Assembly: GCA_946886255.1 (NCBI GenBank)
Contig: CAMPIG010000015.1
Coordinates: 1 to 27,437 of the forward strand
Length of the DNA: 27,437 bases
Source of the DNA: an uncultured Cellvibrio sp.
Lineage (GTDB): Bacteria > Pseudomonadota > Gammaproteobacteria > Pseudomonadales > Cellvibrionaceae
Direction: 5' to 3'
Numbering within the stretch: the stretch's first letter is position 1; every line of letters starts with the position of its first letter. Both the position numbers and the translations under genes were made by a program. The notes beneath the pieces are model-generated. The model was not told the DNA's origin, did no database searches, and worked only from the letters and a program-made list of their open reading frames with translations. Shown piece by piece: positions 18,101 through 24,917 of this stretch.

Positions 18101-21100
18101 GATACAACCTTCTTGTCAACTGCGGCCACGGTAACGATCAGCGCAGTCAATAATGCGCCGACCATCTCCGGTACACCTGCCACCGCGACAAACCAGAACG
18201 CGCTCTACAGCTTTACGCCGTCAGCGACGGATGTGGATAGCGATACGCTGACCTTCAGCATCGCTAACCAGCCAGCCTGGGCGAGCTTCAATACTGAAAC
18301 CGGCACCTTGAGTGGTGTTCCATCACAGGCCAACGTGGGTGTTACCAGTAATATCGTGATTACGGTCAGCGATGGCGATGAGAGTACCAATTTGCCAGCG
18401 TTCAGCCTGACGGTAGCGGATGTGAACGATGCACCGGTGATCAGCGGTACGCCAGCCACCAGTCTGGATCAGGATACGACTTATCTCTTCACACCTACCG
18501 CCAGCGACCTGGACGGTGACGACCTGACGTTTAATATTGCCAATCAGCCGGCCTGGGCCAGCTTTGATCCAGCAACAGGAACCTTGGCCGGCACGCCCGA
18601 CGTAGATGATGTTGGCATTTATCCGAATATCGTCATTACCGTCAGCGATGGCGCCCTGACCGCTGACTTGCCGAGCTTCAGTATTGAAGTGCTGGCGACG
18701 AATGTGGCTCCGGAGATCAGCGGTACACCGCCGTTGACCGCATACGTAGGCGCGGCTTACAGCTTCACGCCAACAGCATCCGATGCGGACGACGACGAAC
18801 TGACTTTCAGCGCGATGGGCCTGCCAACCTGGTTGGCTCTGGATACGGCAACCGGTCAGCTGAGTGGTACGCCGGCGGCTGCCGATGCGGATATGTCCTA
18901 CAACATCGCGCTATCAGTCAGCGATGGCATAGAAACGGCGACCTTGCCGGTGTTCAGCCTGAGCGTGGAATACGATGGGGCAGAACCGGTAGTGACACCG
19001 CCGGAAGACATCACTATCAACGCGATTGGTTTGTATACACCGATTACCCTGCGGCAATTGCTGAGTTTGCCACCAGGTACCAGCGCCGCTGCGGTTCAGG
19101 ATGCCTTGGGCGATCTGGCCAGCGACAGCACGGGTGGTGAGGATTGCTGTGTCACGCAACCGCAAGGCTTGCTGGCCAACCTGATCCTGCTGCCGCCGGG
19201 CCGACACGAGATTGTCTGGCGTGCGACCAATCCGGAGGGCTTGACGGGCGAAGCTGTGCAAGTGGTGAATGTGCGTCCGCGAGTGGCTTTTGGTAAACAT
19301 CAGGTGGCCGTGGAAAACACCAGTGTGCAGGTGCGTGTGATCCTCAATGGACGCTCGCCCTTCTATCCGCTGGAAGTGCCCTATGTCATCGACCCGGCAA
19401 GCACCGCGCTGTTAGGCATTGATCATGATGCAATGGACGGCAGCGTGACCTTTACCGAAGGGCAGACCGAGGTGTCATTTACCGTGAATCTGCTTGCAGG
19501 CGGCACTGCGGGTGATACCCGCTTGATCGTTCGCCTGGATGACAACTCACCGCGCAGTAACGAACCTATTCCGAACTACAACCCGACCAACCCGGATATT
19601 CGGGACATCAATGCCGGCGCTGCGGATCAGCACTTCATCAATATCGTTGAAGGCAACGTGATACCCAAGGTGAATCTGGTGATGAACCAGTCCGGTGCCG
19701 ACACCATCCTGGTGGGTGCGGGTAGCGGTCCGGTGACAGCGACAGCCGTGGTGACTGACCCTAACCCAGGTGATACCCACAGCTTTAACTGGTCAGCAAC
19801 CGACAGTCGCCTCAGCGATACTGATGGCAGTGCAACCAACAACGCCTTCGTGTTTGATCCGGCCGGTCAGGCGGGCTTACGCAAGTTGGAGGTGGTCACC
19901 ACAGATTCAGCGGGTGGCGTGGACACCAGTCATCTCTACTTCCTTATCGTGCCGTCCTTACCTGCGCTGGATGCGGGCACAGACACCGATGAAGATGGGG
20001 TGGATGACCTGACAGAAGGCACCTCGGACACCAACAGCAACGGTATCCCGGATTACCTGGACAATATGCCGGCCAGCAACGTCCTGCCGCAGGTCATTAT
20101 CAGCACCACGTCCTACCTGATCGAGTGTGATCCGGGCGTGCTCTGTGGTATCGGCCAGTTTGCCCTGGGTGGTGACTCCGGTGGTGTGCAGATCCTGAAC
20201 GATGAATTGGGCGTTACCGAAGGGCTGGTTGCCGATGAAGACTTCGAACCGGCGGGTGGTATCTTCGACTTCGTGATCAGAGACTTGCCTACCGCTGGCC
20301 AAAGTGTGCGCATCGTTATCCCGCAACAGGCGCCGATTCCAGCCAATGCGGTCTATCGCAAATTCATGGGCGGCGAATGGGTGAACTTCGTCGAAAATGC
20401 GGATAACACCCTGCACTCCGCCCCCGGCAATCCCGGCTACTGCCCACCTCCTGGCGACGAAACCTGGGCGCCCGGTCTGGTGGAAGGCTACTTGTGTGTG
20501 CAGTTAAACATCCAGGACGGCGGCCCTAACGACGCTGATGGAGTGGTTAACTCCGCTATCGCTGATCCGGGTGCGGTCAGTTCGGCCAAACCGGTGGCGC
20601 CACCACCGCCTCCGCCGCCACCACCGGCTACCTCAATCGACAGTAAAGGCGGCGGTGCGCTGGATTGGACATGGCTTTTATTCGGAGGAGTGTTACTGGT
20701 GTTAAGACGTTATGGATCAAAAAAACCGGCGGTGCTATTGCTGGTGGTGGCGCTCTTCTCGGGCGCCAGCCAGGCCCAGCCGAAAGCAGGGGATACCTAC
20801 CTGCGCCTGAGTGTGTACCAGGCAGAAGGGGACCAAAGCGCGGGCGATTTCAGCAGTGCTATGGCCAATGATGGCATGGCAGTAAGCCTGCGCGATTACG
20901 ATGAATCACGTGTTGCCTACCGGTTGAGTGTCGGCTATCAATGGAGCGAAGCCACCTCGGTGGAACTGGGCTACCTGGACCTGGGTGATGTCACGGTTAA
21001 CTTTGATACTACGGTTACCGATATGGCGGCCCTGACGCGCGCGCTGGAAGAACACTATCCCATGAGCGCCGACGGCTTCACGCTTTCACACCGCTTCGGC

Positions 21101-21343
21101 CATCACTTCACCTCCGGCTTGAGCTTGTCCGGTGAGGTCGGGATCTTTATGTGGGACGGCAAGATTGATGTCGACGGCGCCGCCATTGACCCCGACCTGG
21201 GCAGTGGCATAGACCCGCTGGTGGGGGTGCAACTGGATTACCGCCTGGCAGAGCCGGTGAGTCTGGGGCTCGGTTACCAGCGGATTTTCTTTGATGGTCA
21301 GGCGGTGGACTTGATGGGGGTTTCTGGGATCTGGCATTTCTAA
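12131..21343 (+). CDS. Giant multidomain surface protein: DUF4347, Ig-like repeats, beta-helix, cadherin-like domains, GlyGly-CTERM-like segment and C-terminal beta-barrel
   Basis: 3070 residues, probably exported and surface-bound, perhaps an adhesin. In order: Sec signal peptide 1-25 (ends TQA); DUF4347 about 79-240 (HIVSH H133, FYGCN C176); beta-rich domain about 241-423; Ig-like domain 424-549; six 102-residue Ig-like (Big_12-type) units 550-1159; another beta domain; CSLREA start and right-handed beta-helix about 1276-1684 with repeated NSTISGNT rungs; cadherin/VCBS-like region to about 2006; three cadherin-like (CADG) units 2007-2280 (APxISGTP); Calx-beta-like about 2383-2495; PKD-like region; TSP3-like calcium motif DTDEDGVDD/DTNSNGIPD about 2614-2644; choice-of-anchor-like domain to about 2816; polyproline; GGGALDWTW ... 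LRR (2840-2862); then a second signal-like peptide and an 8-strand-like barrel ending IWHF. The N-terminal third of the DNA is AT-richer than the rest. Start ATG overlaps sulfotransferase 2. Confidence 0.85.
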   Translation: MKKTFFTGLSSLLLPLGFYGVPTQAAVGYQRSSYLSAGISTTATHVSMETFAETRELTMREAVVSDELDILSAVPVSELVVIDAAVPDKHILYRGIKPGVEVVELDANTAGLTQLTKLLARYKNLSAVHIVSHADEGVLLLGSSRITAEDIQQEMETLSALTGAVRDGGDLLFYGCNLAADQSGEALLDIIRDSTGLDVAASDDRTGNAALAGDWDLEIERGKIETELAFSQKALINFSGILAPTEYTALEIYNASYPAYWAQASLSSSDDKIIFSSPSGVVSAFNDGSTYGHIYASGGPPNYEQPRSVQIATDGTLAGTFELHELKICSWNATDSFGDITVNLTVTGYNASNTNIGSNNFSVTTKSCHNPTGGNFNDFDAIDLSGVFGSNFDLKRFVISYSTPPAGDEYFILKTVTLDDIQAPKPTVTSVSSISADGTYKIGDTVTVVVNFSEAVFLSTGTIQLTLETGTTDRVLNYLAGSGSATLYFSYTVQAGDTSADLDYTNTTALAANGDTIQNGSFIDANLTLPTPGAAGSLGANQDIVIDGVRPTASIVVADTALAVGETSTVTITFNEAVSGLSTADFTVANGALSGLSSGDGGITWTATLTPTASTTDASNLITLDNTGVSDAAGNAGTGTTDSNNYAIDTARPTASIVVADTALAVGETSLVTITFSEAVTGFTNADLTVANGTLSAVSSGDGGITWTATFTPTASVTDATNVITLANTGVADAAGNAGTGTTDSNNYAIDTARPTATVVVADNALAIGETSLVTFTFSEAVTGFTNADLAIANGTLSAVSSGDGGITWTATLTPTASITDATNLITLNNTGVTDAAGNAGTGSTDSNNYAIDGERPTASIVVDDTALAAGETSNVTITFNEAVSGLTTGDFTVANGALSSLSSGDGGITWTATLTPTASIEDPTNLITLDNTGVQDAAGNAGTGSTDSNNYAIDTLRPTAGIVVSDTALAAGETTNVTFTFSEAVSGLTTGDFTVASGAITGLSSGDGGITWTGTLTPTASVEDPSNLITLDNTGVTDAAGNTGSGTTDSNNYAIDTLRPSAAIVVADTALANGETTTVTTTFNEAITGLAIGDFTVGNGALSSLSSGDGGITWNATLTPSASSTGNVITLDNTGYVDAAGNTGTGTTDSNSYSVDIDAPVNSLPAAQITDSVTQLVFSSGNGNAISVADNGSLTVVISIGSGTLTASTGGSAGISNNGTGSVTITGTAAEVNVALEGLTYAPNGAGAQTFTIQSTDATGNVDSDNLDVTVNGSTLLVTSSLDTGDDETAAGSFAADQADGDGLSIREALSWGRAEDTITFDLDSGTAGNQGGSITLNGNQLVVAYSNLAIDGDLDGDGNADVIISGNNASRVLSVNASLSGIELSGLTLTQGNSIGGGGGLALGTSVSITVRDSNITNNTVSGTGGAGIYGNGVTLTVINSTVSGNTSDSFGGGIRVVGASVLNLINSTISGNTATGASQHGGGIQYAGSILTIVNSTISGNAVTGANADGGGLRITTGTSYIYNTTIVGNAATNVGGGVSANGTTDNFINTVVAGNTAGAGATAGTGGAPLATGGVDNDASGTIEVATNSFFGTTATITTDNSSLNNQGTTSLLLADLADNGGNGLTHRPQTGSALVDAGSTAALPADTYDLDGDTNVAEALPVDALGANRVSGAAVDIGAVEGNRAPELFDLIGGNTYVEGGVAVVIDSDVTVTDDELDELNGGNGNYNGASVTILRNGGVDASDTFGFLDGSGMSLVADEVIKNGQPIATFDTATAGQLVVTYTDANGELPERSDVNAIMQQITYASTSNDPDTSVVLDWTFTDEAGAPVTETASITISLKNDAPVVTATGGTPTFTESGTAVDLFSGVSIDPVEAAQSIIGLQLTVTGVNNGSDEILAIDGSDVALTQGNVLVTATNALNVSVVVAGTTATVTLSHATGITDATAQAVVDGMTYRNTSENPNPLSRAVTLSSVQDNGGVANDGADTTFLSTAATVTISAVNNAPTISGTPATATNQNALYSFTPSATDVDSDTLTFSIANQPAWASFNTETGTLSGVPSQANVGVTSNIVITVSDGDESTNLPAFSLTVADVNDAPVISGTPATSLDQDTTYLFTPTASDLDGDDLTFNIANQPAWASFDPATGTLAGTPDVDDVGIYPNIVITVSDGALTADLPSFSIEVLATNVAPEISGTPPLTAYVGAAYSFTPTASDADDDELTFSAMGLPTWLALDTATGQLSGTPAAADADMSYNIALSVSDGIETATLPVFSLSVEYDGAEPVVTPPEDITINAIGLYTPITLRQLLSLPPGTSAAAVQDALGDLASDSTGGEDCCVTQPQGLLANLILLPPGRHEIVWRATNPEGLTGEAVQVVNVRPRVAFGKHQVAVENTSVQVRVILNGRSPFYPLEVPYVIDPASTALLGIDHDAMDGSVTFTEGQTEVSFTVNLLAGGTAGDTRLIVRLDDNSPRSNEPIPNYNPTNPDIRDINAGAADQHFINIVEGNVIPKVNLVMNQSGADTILVGAGSGPVTATAVVTDPNPGDTHSFNWSATDSRLSDTDGSATNNAFVFDPAGQAGLRKLEVVTTDSAGGVDTSHLYFLIVPSLPALDAGTDTDEDGVDDLTEGTSDTNSNGIPDYLDNMPASNVLPQVIISTTSYLIECDPGVLCGIGQFALGGDSGGVQILNDELGVTEGLVADEDFEPAGGIFDFVIRDLPTAGQSVRIVIPQQAPIPANAVYRKFMGGEWVNFVENADNTLHSAPGNPGYCPPPGDETWAPGLVEGYLCVQLNIQDGGPNDADGVVNSAIADPGAVSSAKPVAPPPPPPPPPATSIDSKGGGALDWTWLLFGGVLLVLRRYGSKKPAVLLLVVALFSGASQAQPKAGDTYLRLSVYQAEGDQSAGDFSSAMANDGMAVSLRDYDESRVAYRLSVGYQWSEATSVELGYLDLGDVTVNFDTTVTDMAALTRALEEHYPMSADGFTLSHRFGHHFTSGLSLSGEVGIFMWDGKIDVDGAAIDPDLGSGIDPLVGVQLDYRLAEPVSLGLGYQRIFFDGQAVDLMGVSGIWHF
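13778..15607 (+). repeat. Six tandem Ig-like coding units, 306 bp each (last one 300 bp)
   Basis: Unit starts, marked by the codon before PTA/PSA, fall at 13778, 14084, 14390, 14696, 15002 and 15308, exactly 306 bp apart; the sixth unit is 300 bp (two residues lost near SASSTGN). Each unit encodes RPTASIVVADTALA-like, GETS..T.TF.EAV, SSGDGGITWTATLTPTAS, NTGV.DAAGN and TTDSNNYAID motifs. Units 2 and 3 are closest to each other, as are 4 and 5. Protein identity is high while many codons differ, so this is not a very recent duplication. Confidence 0.92.
20684..20701 (+). promoter_or_regulatory. Internal ribosome binding site and GTG start for the C-terminal barrel
   Basis: Inside the giant gene, the perfect Shine-Dalgarno GGAGGA (20684-20689) is followed after 9 nt by an in-frame GTG (20699). 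From it the reading frame gives MLRRYGSKKPAVLLLVVALFSG..SQA-QPKAG: a basic n-region, hydrophobic core and AxA-like cleavage site, that is, a normal signal peptide directly before the barrel. The product would be 214 residues (20699-21343). The site falls at the end of the GlyGly-CTERM-like segment, where the surface protein would naturally finish. Either two proteins come from one frame, or an ancestral stop between two genes was lost. Confidence 0.55.
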
Positions 21344-21356
21344 CTCACTAATAGAT

Positions 21357-21389
21357 CGAATCTGTGCGAGTTAAGTGCGCACAGATTCG
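21357..21389 (+). terminator. Rho-independent terminator after the giant gene
   Basis: A perfect 12-bp stem (CGAATCTGTGCG/CGCACAGATTCG) with a 9-nt loop, followed by TTTCTGTT, 13 nt after the stop codon. This is the strongest terminator in the window and closes the accessory cassette. Confidence 0.85.
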
Positions 21390-21519
21390 TTTCTGTTCCC
21401 CGTTGGTTTTGCTTTTATTTCTGCTTGTTTGTTGGTCGACTTTCCGCGCATTTTATCTTTCCCTTCCGTCCCCATTTGCGTTTATCCTCCAGTCATCACC
21501 CGTTTGTGAAGGAGGACTT

Positions 21520-22278
21520 ATGTCTAAGATTGCTTTGATTACCGGCGCCTCATCCGGCTTTGGCGAAGCCTGTGCCCGTGCATTTGCGGCGGCGGGTTAC
21601 GCCTTGATATTGGTTGCACGCAGTGAGGCGAAATTGCAGCAGTTAGCTATTGAGCTGGGGTCGAGGACGGCAGTTCACGTGGCTTGTGCAGACATGATGG
21701 ATGCCGCAGCGGTGAAAGCGCTGGTGCTCAACTTGCCCGAGCCATTCCGCGCGGTGGATGTACTGATCAACAATGCCGGTCTTGCACTCGGTGTTGCGCC
21801 CGCCTACGACGCCGACCTGGACGATTGGGAAACCATGGTTGACACCAACATCAAAGGGCTGATGCGCATCACTCACCACTTGCTGCGGGGCATGGTGGAA
21901 CGCAATCGCGGGCATATCATCAACATCGGTTCCGTGGCGGGTAACTGGCCCTATCCCGGCGGCAATGTCTACGGCGGAACCAAAGCTTTTGTGCAGCAGT
22001 TTTCGCGCAACCTGCGTGCGGAATTACTGGGCAAACAGATTCGCGTGACCAACTTGGAGCCGGGAATGGCGGAAACTCAATTTTCCATCGTGCGTATGAA
22101 GGGGAACACCGAGAAAGCCAGCCAGGTTTACGAAAACACCCAACCACTTACGGCCGGGGATATCGCCGACATTGCGCTCTGGGTTGCATCATTACCGCCG
22201 CACGTCAACATCAACACCCTCGAAGTCATGCCCACCTGCCAGGCCTGGAACACCTTCGCCGTCAGCCGCGACATGTAA
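21520..22278 (+). CDS. ydfG: NADP-dependent 3-hydroxy acid dehydrogenase YdfG (SDR family)
   Basis: Classical short-chain dehydrogenase of 252 residues, close to E. coli YdfG, which oxidises L-allo-threonine, serine and 3-hydroxy acids with NADP+. Rossmann motif TGASSGFGE (residues 8-16), NNAGLALG, and catalytic S138, Y151 and K155 (INIGSVAG ... YGGTKAF). The YdfG-specific segments DDWETMVDTNIKGL, GNWPYPGGNVYG and PPHVNINTLEVMP are present. ATG 21520 has the Shine-Dalgarno GGAGGA directly upstream; a longer frame to 21364 begins inside the terminator and is rejected. It is transcribed separately from the giant gene. Confidence 0.94.
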   Translation: MSKIALITGASSGFGEACARAFAAAGYALILVARSEAKLQQLAIELGSRTAVHVACADMMDAAAVKALVLNLPEPFRAVDVLINNAGLALGVAPAYDADLDDWETMVDTNIKGLMRITHHLLRGMVERNRGHIINIGSVAGNWPYPGGNVYGGTKAFVQQFSRNLRAELLGKQIRVTNLEPGMAETQFSIVRMKGNTEKASQVYENTQPLTAGDIADIALWVASLPPHVNINTLEVMPTCQAWNTFAVSRDM

Positions 22279-22295
22279 CCCTCCACCTCCCGTAG

Positions 22296-22324
22296 GTCGG
22301 ATTAGCCGCCAGGCGTAATCCGAC
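22296..22324. repeat. REP-like palindrome
   Basis: Perfect 9-bp arms GTCGGATTA/TAATCCGAC flank an 11-nt centre (GCCGCCAGGCG), 17 nt after the ydfG stop. This GTAGGTCGGATTA ... TAATCCGAC form is the common dispersed palindrome style of gammaproteobacterial intergenic regions. It could also act as a 3' end-stabilising hairpin for ydfG. One copy only in this window. Confidence 0.6.
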
Positions 22325-22330
22325 ACCCAA

Positions 22331-22360
22331 TTGCCCTGAATATACAAACCATATATATTC
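22331..22360 (+). promoter_or_regulatory. Promoter with overlapping palindromic operator for the parD-like/map genes
   Basis: TTGCCC (22331-22336), a 17-nt spacer and TATATT (22354-22359) make a fair sigma-70 promoter 30 nt before the ParD-like start. A perfect 7-bp inverted repeat GAATATA-N9-TATATTC (22338-22344 and 22354-22360) covers the spacer and the -10. Such placement is what autorepression by a DNA-binding antitoxin would need; the regulator is inferred. Confidence 0.5.
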
Positions 22361-22389
22361 CGTATGTTTTCAATGCCAGAGACAACCCC

Positions 22390-22608
22390 ATGGGTATCAT
22401 CAAGATCACCGACGAATTACACAACGACCTCCGCGACGCCAGTCGCGCCATGGCGCGCTCAATCAATGCGCAAGCGGAATACTGGATGCGCATCGGCATG
22501 TTGGCGGAACTGCATCCGTCGCTGAACTATCAACAACTGACCCGCCGGTTATTAAAAACGGGAACCATGCCTTTGCTGGAGTTGGTTGATGAACTCGATC
22601 AGGATTAA
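22390..22608 (+). CDS. ParD-like antitoxin-family protein
   Basis: 72 residues of the ParD-like type, expected to be a small ribbon-helix-helix DNA-binding protein. The N-terminal strand-like KITDELHNDLRDASRAMARSINAQAEYWMRIGML is the diagnostic part; conserved INAQAEYW continues in a helix. The C-terminus (LLELVDELDQD) is acidic and could bind a partner. No ParE-type toxin follows. Instead the gene overlaps the methionine aminopeptidase gene by 20 bp, so the two are probably cotranslated. No good Shine-Dalgarno is visible before the ATG. Confidence 0.8.
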   Translation: MGIIKITDELHNDLRDASRAMARSINAQAEYWMRIGMLAELHPSLNYQQLTRRLLKTGTMPLLELVDELDQD

Positions 22609-23368
22609 AGACGCCGAGGACCTCGCCAAGATGCGCCACGCCGGTCAGTTACTCTCCCAGGTATTTGTCATGTTGGATGACTTCGTACGCGAAGGTGTCA
22701 CCACAATGGAGATTAATCAGCGCGTTGAAACATTCATCACCAACGACTTGCAGGCGCGTCCGGCCAGCAAGGGCCAGTACGATTACCCCTACGCGCTGAA
22801 TACCTCGGTCAACGACGTGGTATGTCACGGTATGCCCAAGGCCAATGAAAAATTAAAGTCCGGCAGTATCGTAAACCTGGATATCACCCTCGAAAAACAC
22901 GGCTTTATTGCTGATTCCAGCAAGATGTACATGATCGGCGAGGTATCGCCGGCCGCGAGACGATTGGTGAAAACCACGTATGAAGCCATGTGGGCCGGTA
23001 TTCGCCAGGTGAAACCCGGTGCGCGCCTGGGGGATATCGGCCATGCGATTCAACGCCATGCAGAGGCGGGGGGTTATAGCGTTGTGCGTGAATACTGCGG
23101 CCACGGTATCGGCCGGCAGATGCATGAAGGGCCGCAGGTGTTACATCACGGCAAACCCGGTACCGGTATGACCTTAACCGAAGGCATGGTGTTTACGATT
23201 GAGCCGATGATTAATCAGGGTGATTACCGGGTAAAAACCTTGAAAGATGGCTGGACGGTTGTCACGCGCGATAAAAAATTATCTGCACAGTGGGAACACA
23301 CCGTGGCGGTGACCGCCAATGGTTTTGAAGTGCTGACACGTCGTCCTGAAGAAACACAATTGCTCTGA
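22589..23368 (+). CDS. map: Type I methionine aminopeptidase
   Basis: Removes the initiator methionine from nascent proteins using two metal ions. 259 residues from ATG 22589 (a TTG immediately before is also in frame). The catalytic H80 (VVCHGMP) and the five metal ligands D98 (NLDIT), D109 (IADSSKM), H172 (GHGIGRQMHEGP), E205 (TIEPMIN) and E236 (AQWEHTV) are present, so the enzyme should be active. No N-terminal zinc-finger or SH3-binding extension. It is not next to rpsB, the usual place of the essential copy, so this is probably a second, accessory Map (inference). It overlaps the ParD-like gene by 20 bp and has GGAG 8 nt before its ATG. Confidence 0.93.
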   Translation: MNSIRIKDAEDLAKMRHAGQLLSQVFVMLDDFVREGVTTMEINQRVETFITNDLQARPASKGQYDYPYALNTSVNDVVCHGMPKANEKLKSGSIVNLDITLEKHGFIADSSKMYMIGEVSPAARRLVKTTYEAMWAGIRQVKPGARLGDIGHAIQRHAEAGGYSVVREYCGHGIGRQMHEGPQVLHHGKPGTGMTLTEGMVFTIEPMINQGDYRVKTLKDGWTVVTRDKKLSAQWEHTVAVTANGFEVLTRRPEETQLL

Positions 23369-23372
23369 CTCT

Positions 23373-23401
23373 TTCGGGCGACGACCTCAAGGTCGCCCGA
23401 A
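23373..23401 (+). terminator. Hairpin after map
   Basis: A perfect 10-bp stem TTCGGGCGAC/GTCGCCCGAA with a 9-nt loop, starting 5 nt after the map stop. The loop allows an alternative pairing GACC/GGTC. The following bases are AT-rich but not a T-run, so it may be a terminator or a 3' stabiliser. Confidence 0.55.
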
Positions 23402-23882
23402 CAATATCTTCATAAAGTGCTTTGCTTTTTCATTGCACACTTCTGCGTAAAATTTTCTTGCTTGTTGCTCATTCTGGTGCAGTAAAACCCCAAATTTTTG
23501 TGGTGCTGATGAATATCTGGTGCATGCCAGAGATATCCTGGTGCGTCTTGTGTAATCGCTTTTTTTGCACGGCTAAACGTGTTAAGAATGCAGCTCGCGT
23601 ATTTTGCGTCGCGTAATTACTGTCGGTATTTTACCGCATGAGAATCTCTTCACATTGACATCGCTGTCAAGGTCTTGATGACTACTTGTGTGTGAGCCGG
23701 TTGATTATCTGATGCACAAATACGGTGATGTTTTTGTTGTAAATCGGCGATGCACACGCGTTCGGTCAAAAAAGTATGCGACACAAACTGGGTCAGACAT
23801 ACATAGCGCGGTGTATTAAAAACAATTAGTCACGTCGACCTTGTTGTAGGTCAGATGTGGCATTCAGCAGAAGCTTATCGTT
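23402..23882. other. Gene-poor region between map and the DoxX-like gene
   Basis: About 480 nt, AT-richer than its surroundings. The 64-codon frame at 23422-23616 has no family resemblance, no ribosome site and an unnatural Cys/Phe-rich composition; I do not call it a gene. A palindrome TTGACA-N4-TGTCAA lies at 23655-23670, and the left arm could be a -35 element, but no good -10 follows at 17 nt. I see no tRNA or mobile element here. Confidence 0.45.
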
Positions 23883-24899
23883 ATGTCACCATTCTCACGG
23901 TCACGCGCCGTGGCAAGATTCTTTTTGCCTGCGGTTTTGTTTGCGTTGTTTTCTGATGGTGCTCACGCACATGTCAAATGGTTTTCTGAACCAACAGTCG
24001 CTGCCACTGATCCCGGTTTTACCCACAGCGAAATCATCACAGCACTTTTGCTACTGTTGATATTGTTAGCTGTTGCCCGATGGTTAAATGCCCAGGCATT
24101 GAAGCACAGTGATACCTGTTGTGCTTCTTGGCGTCACGACTCAAAACCGCTCGGCTACGCCTTTCTGTTGTTATCTATTTATTTCCTGGGTTGTACGTTT
24201 TCAGGTTTTATCCTCGCTCCGCATATTGCCGCAACCAAAGGCATGACAGCGCTTTGCATTGGTTTGCAGGCCATGGTATCGATACTGTTGTTACTCAATC
24301 GTGCACAGGCATTTATAGCGGGATTAATCTTGTCGTTGTTTGTGGTGGCCGGCCTCGCGGACGTCACTTTTTTGTTGGAATATCTGCTGTTGTTGGGGTT
24401 GGCCTGGCTGGTTTATTCAACGCAACAGACCCCGAACGAGCAGACGATGATGATTCTGCGTGGTGCGTTAGGTATTTCGTTGGTGGGCTTGGCATTAACA
24501 GAGAAATTGCTGCAACCGGAATTGGCCATGAATGTCCTGCAACAATATCCGCTCAATTTTATGGCGCACGTGGGTGTACCTTTCAGTGATAAATGGTTTG
24601 TGCTGGCGGCGGGTATGGTGGAGTTGTCGGTGGGTTTGTTGCTTATGCTTGGTTGGCTGGTGCGCACTACTATGCTGGTGTTATTGGCATTGATGGTTGT
24701 CAGCAACAGTTACTTCGTGATGATCGATAACCATGCACTGGCCTTGATGGAATTAATCGGGCATCTGCCGGTATTTGCAGCGGGTATTTTGTTGTTGTGT
24801 TACAGCAGCACCATCACACGCAATGCGTGCGAGCCTGCGCTACAAATTCGCTCTGCCATAACAACAGAGCGAAGGCTATCGGCAGAGTCCGGGCGTTAA
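23883..24899 (+). CDS. DoxX-like multi-pass membrane protein
   Basis: 338 residues. A signal-like N-terminus ends with ...AHAHVKWF at about residue 35, followed by around eight to nine hydrophobic helices. The C-terminal half resembles DoxX/DoxD-type four-helix domains: RGALGISLVGLALTEKLL, then a loop with VGVPFSDKWFVLAAG, then MVELSVGLLLMLGWLVR. The HVKWF start after cleavage would place His/Trp residues in the periplasm. Partner and substrate are unknown; related proteins have been linked to quinone or redox membrane chemistry. No clear Shine-Dalgarno is seen. The gene is convergent with nhaP2, 18 nt apart. The family call is tentative. Confidence 0.6.
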   Translation: MSPFSRSRAVARFFLPAVLFALFSDGAHAHVKWFSEPTVAATDPGFTHSEIITALLLLLILLAVARWLNAQALKHSDTCCASWRHDSKPLGYAFLLLSIYFLGCTFSGFILAPHIAATKGMTALCIGLQAMVSILLLLNRAQAFIAGLILSLFVVAGLADVTFLLEYLLLLGLAWLVYSTQQTPNEQTMMILRGALGISLVGLALTEKLLQPELAMNVLQQYPLNFMAHVGVPFSDKWFVLAAGMVELSVGLLLMLGWLVRTTMLVLLALMVVSNSYFVMIDNHALALMELIGHLPVFAAGILLLCYSSTITRNACEPALQIRSAITTERRLSAESGR

Positions 24900-24917
24900 A
24901 AGTAAAAGTTCCGGCGA

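Noticed and set aside
21364..21519. 52-residue N-terminal extension of ydfG
   Set aside because: It begins inside the terminator stem, while ATG 21520 has a perfect GGAGGA and matches the usual YdfG start.
23470..23550. Three CTGGTGC-type short repeats that might suggest a CRISPR or iteron set
   Set aside because: Copies are only 7-8 bp, unequally spaced and differ in flanks; no array structure.
23422..23616. 64-codon ORF after map
   Set aside because: No ribosome site, odd Cys/Phe/Trp-rich composition, no family resemblance.
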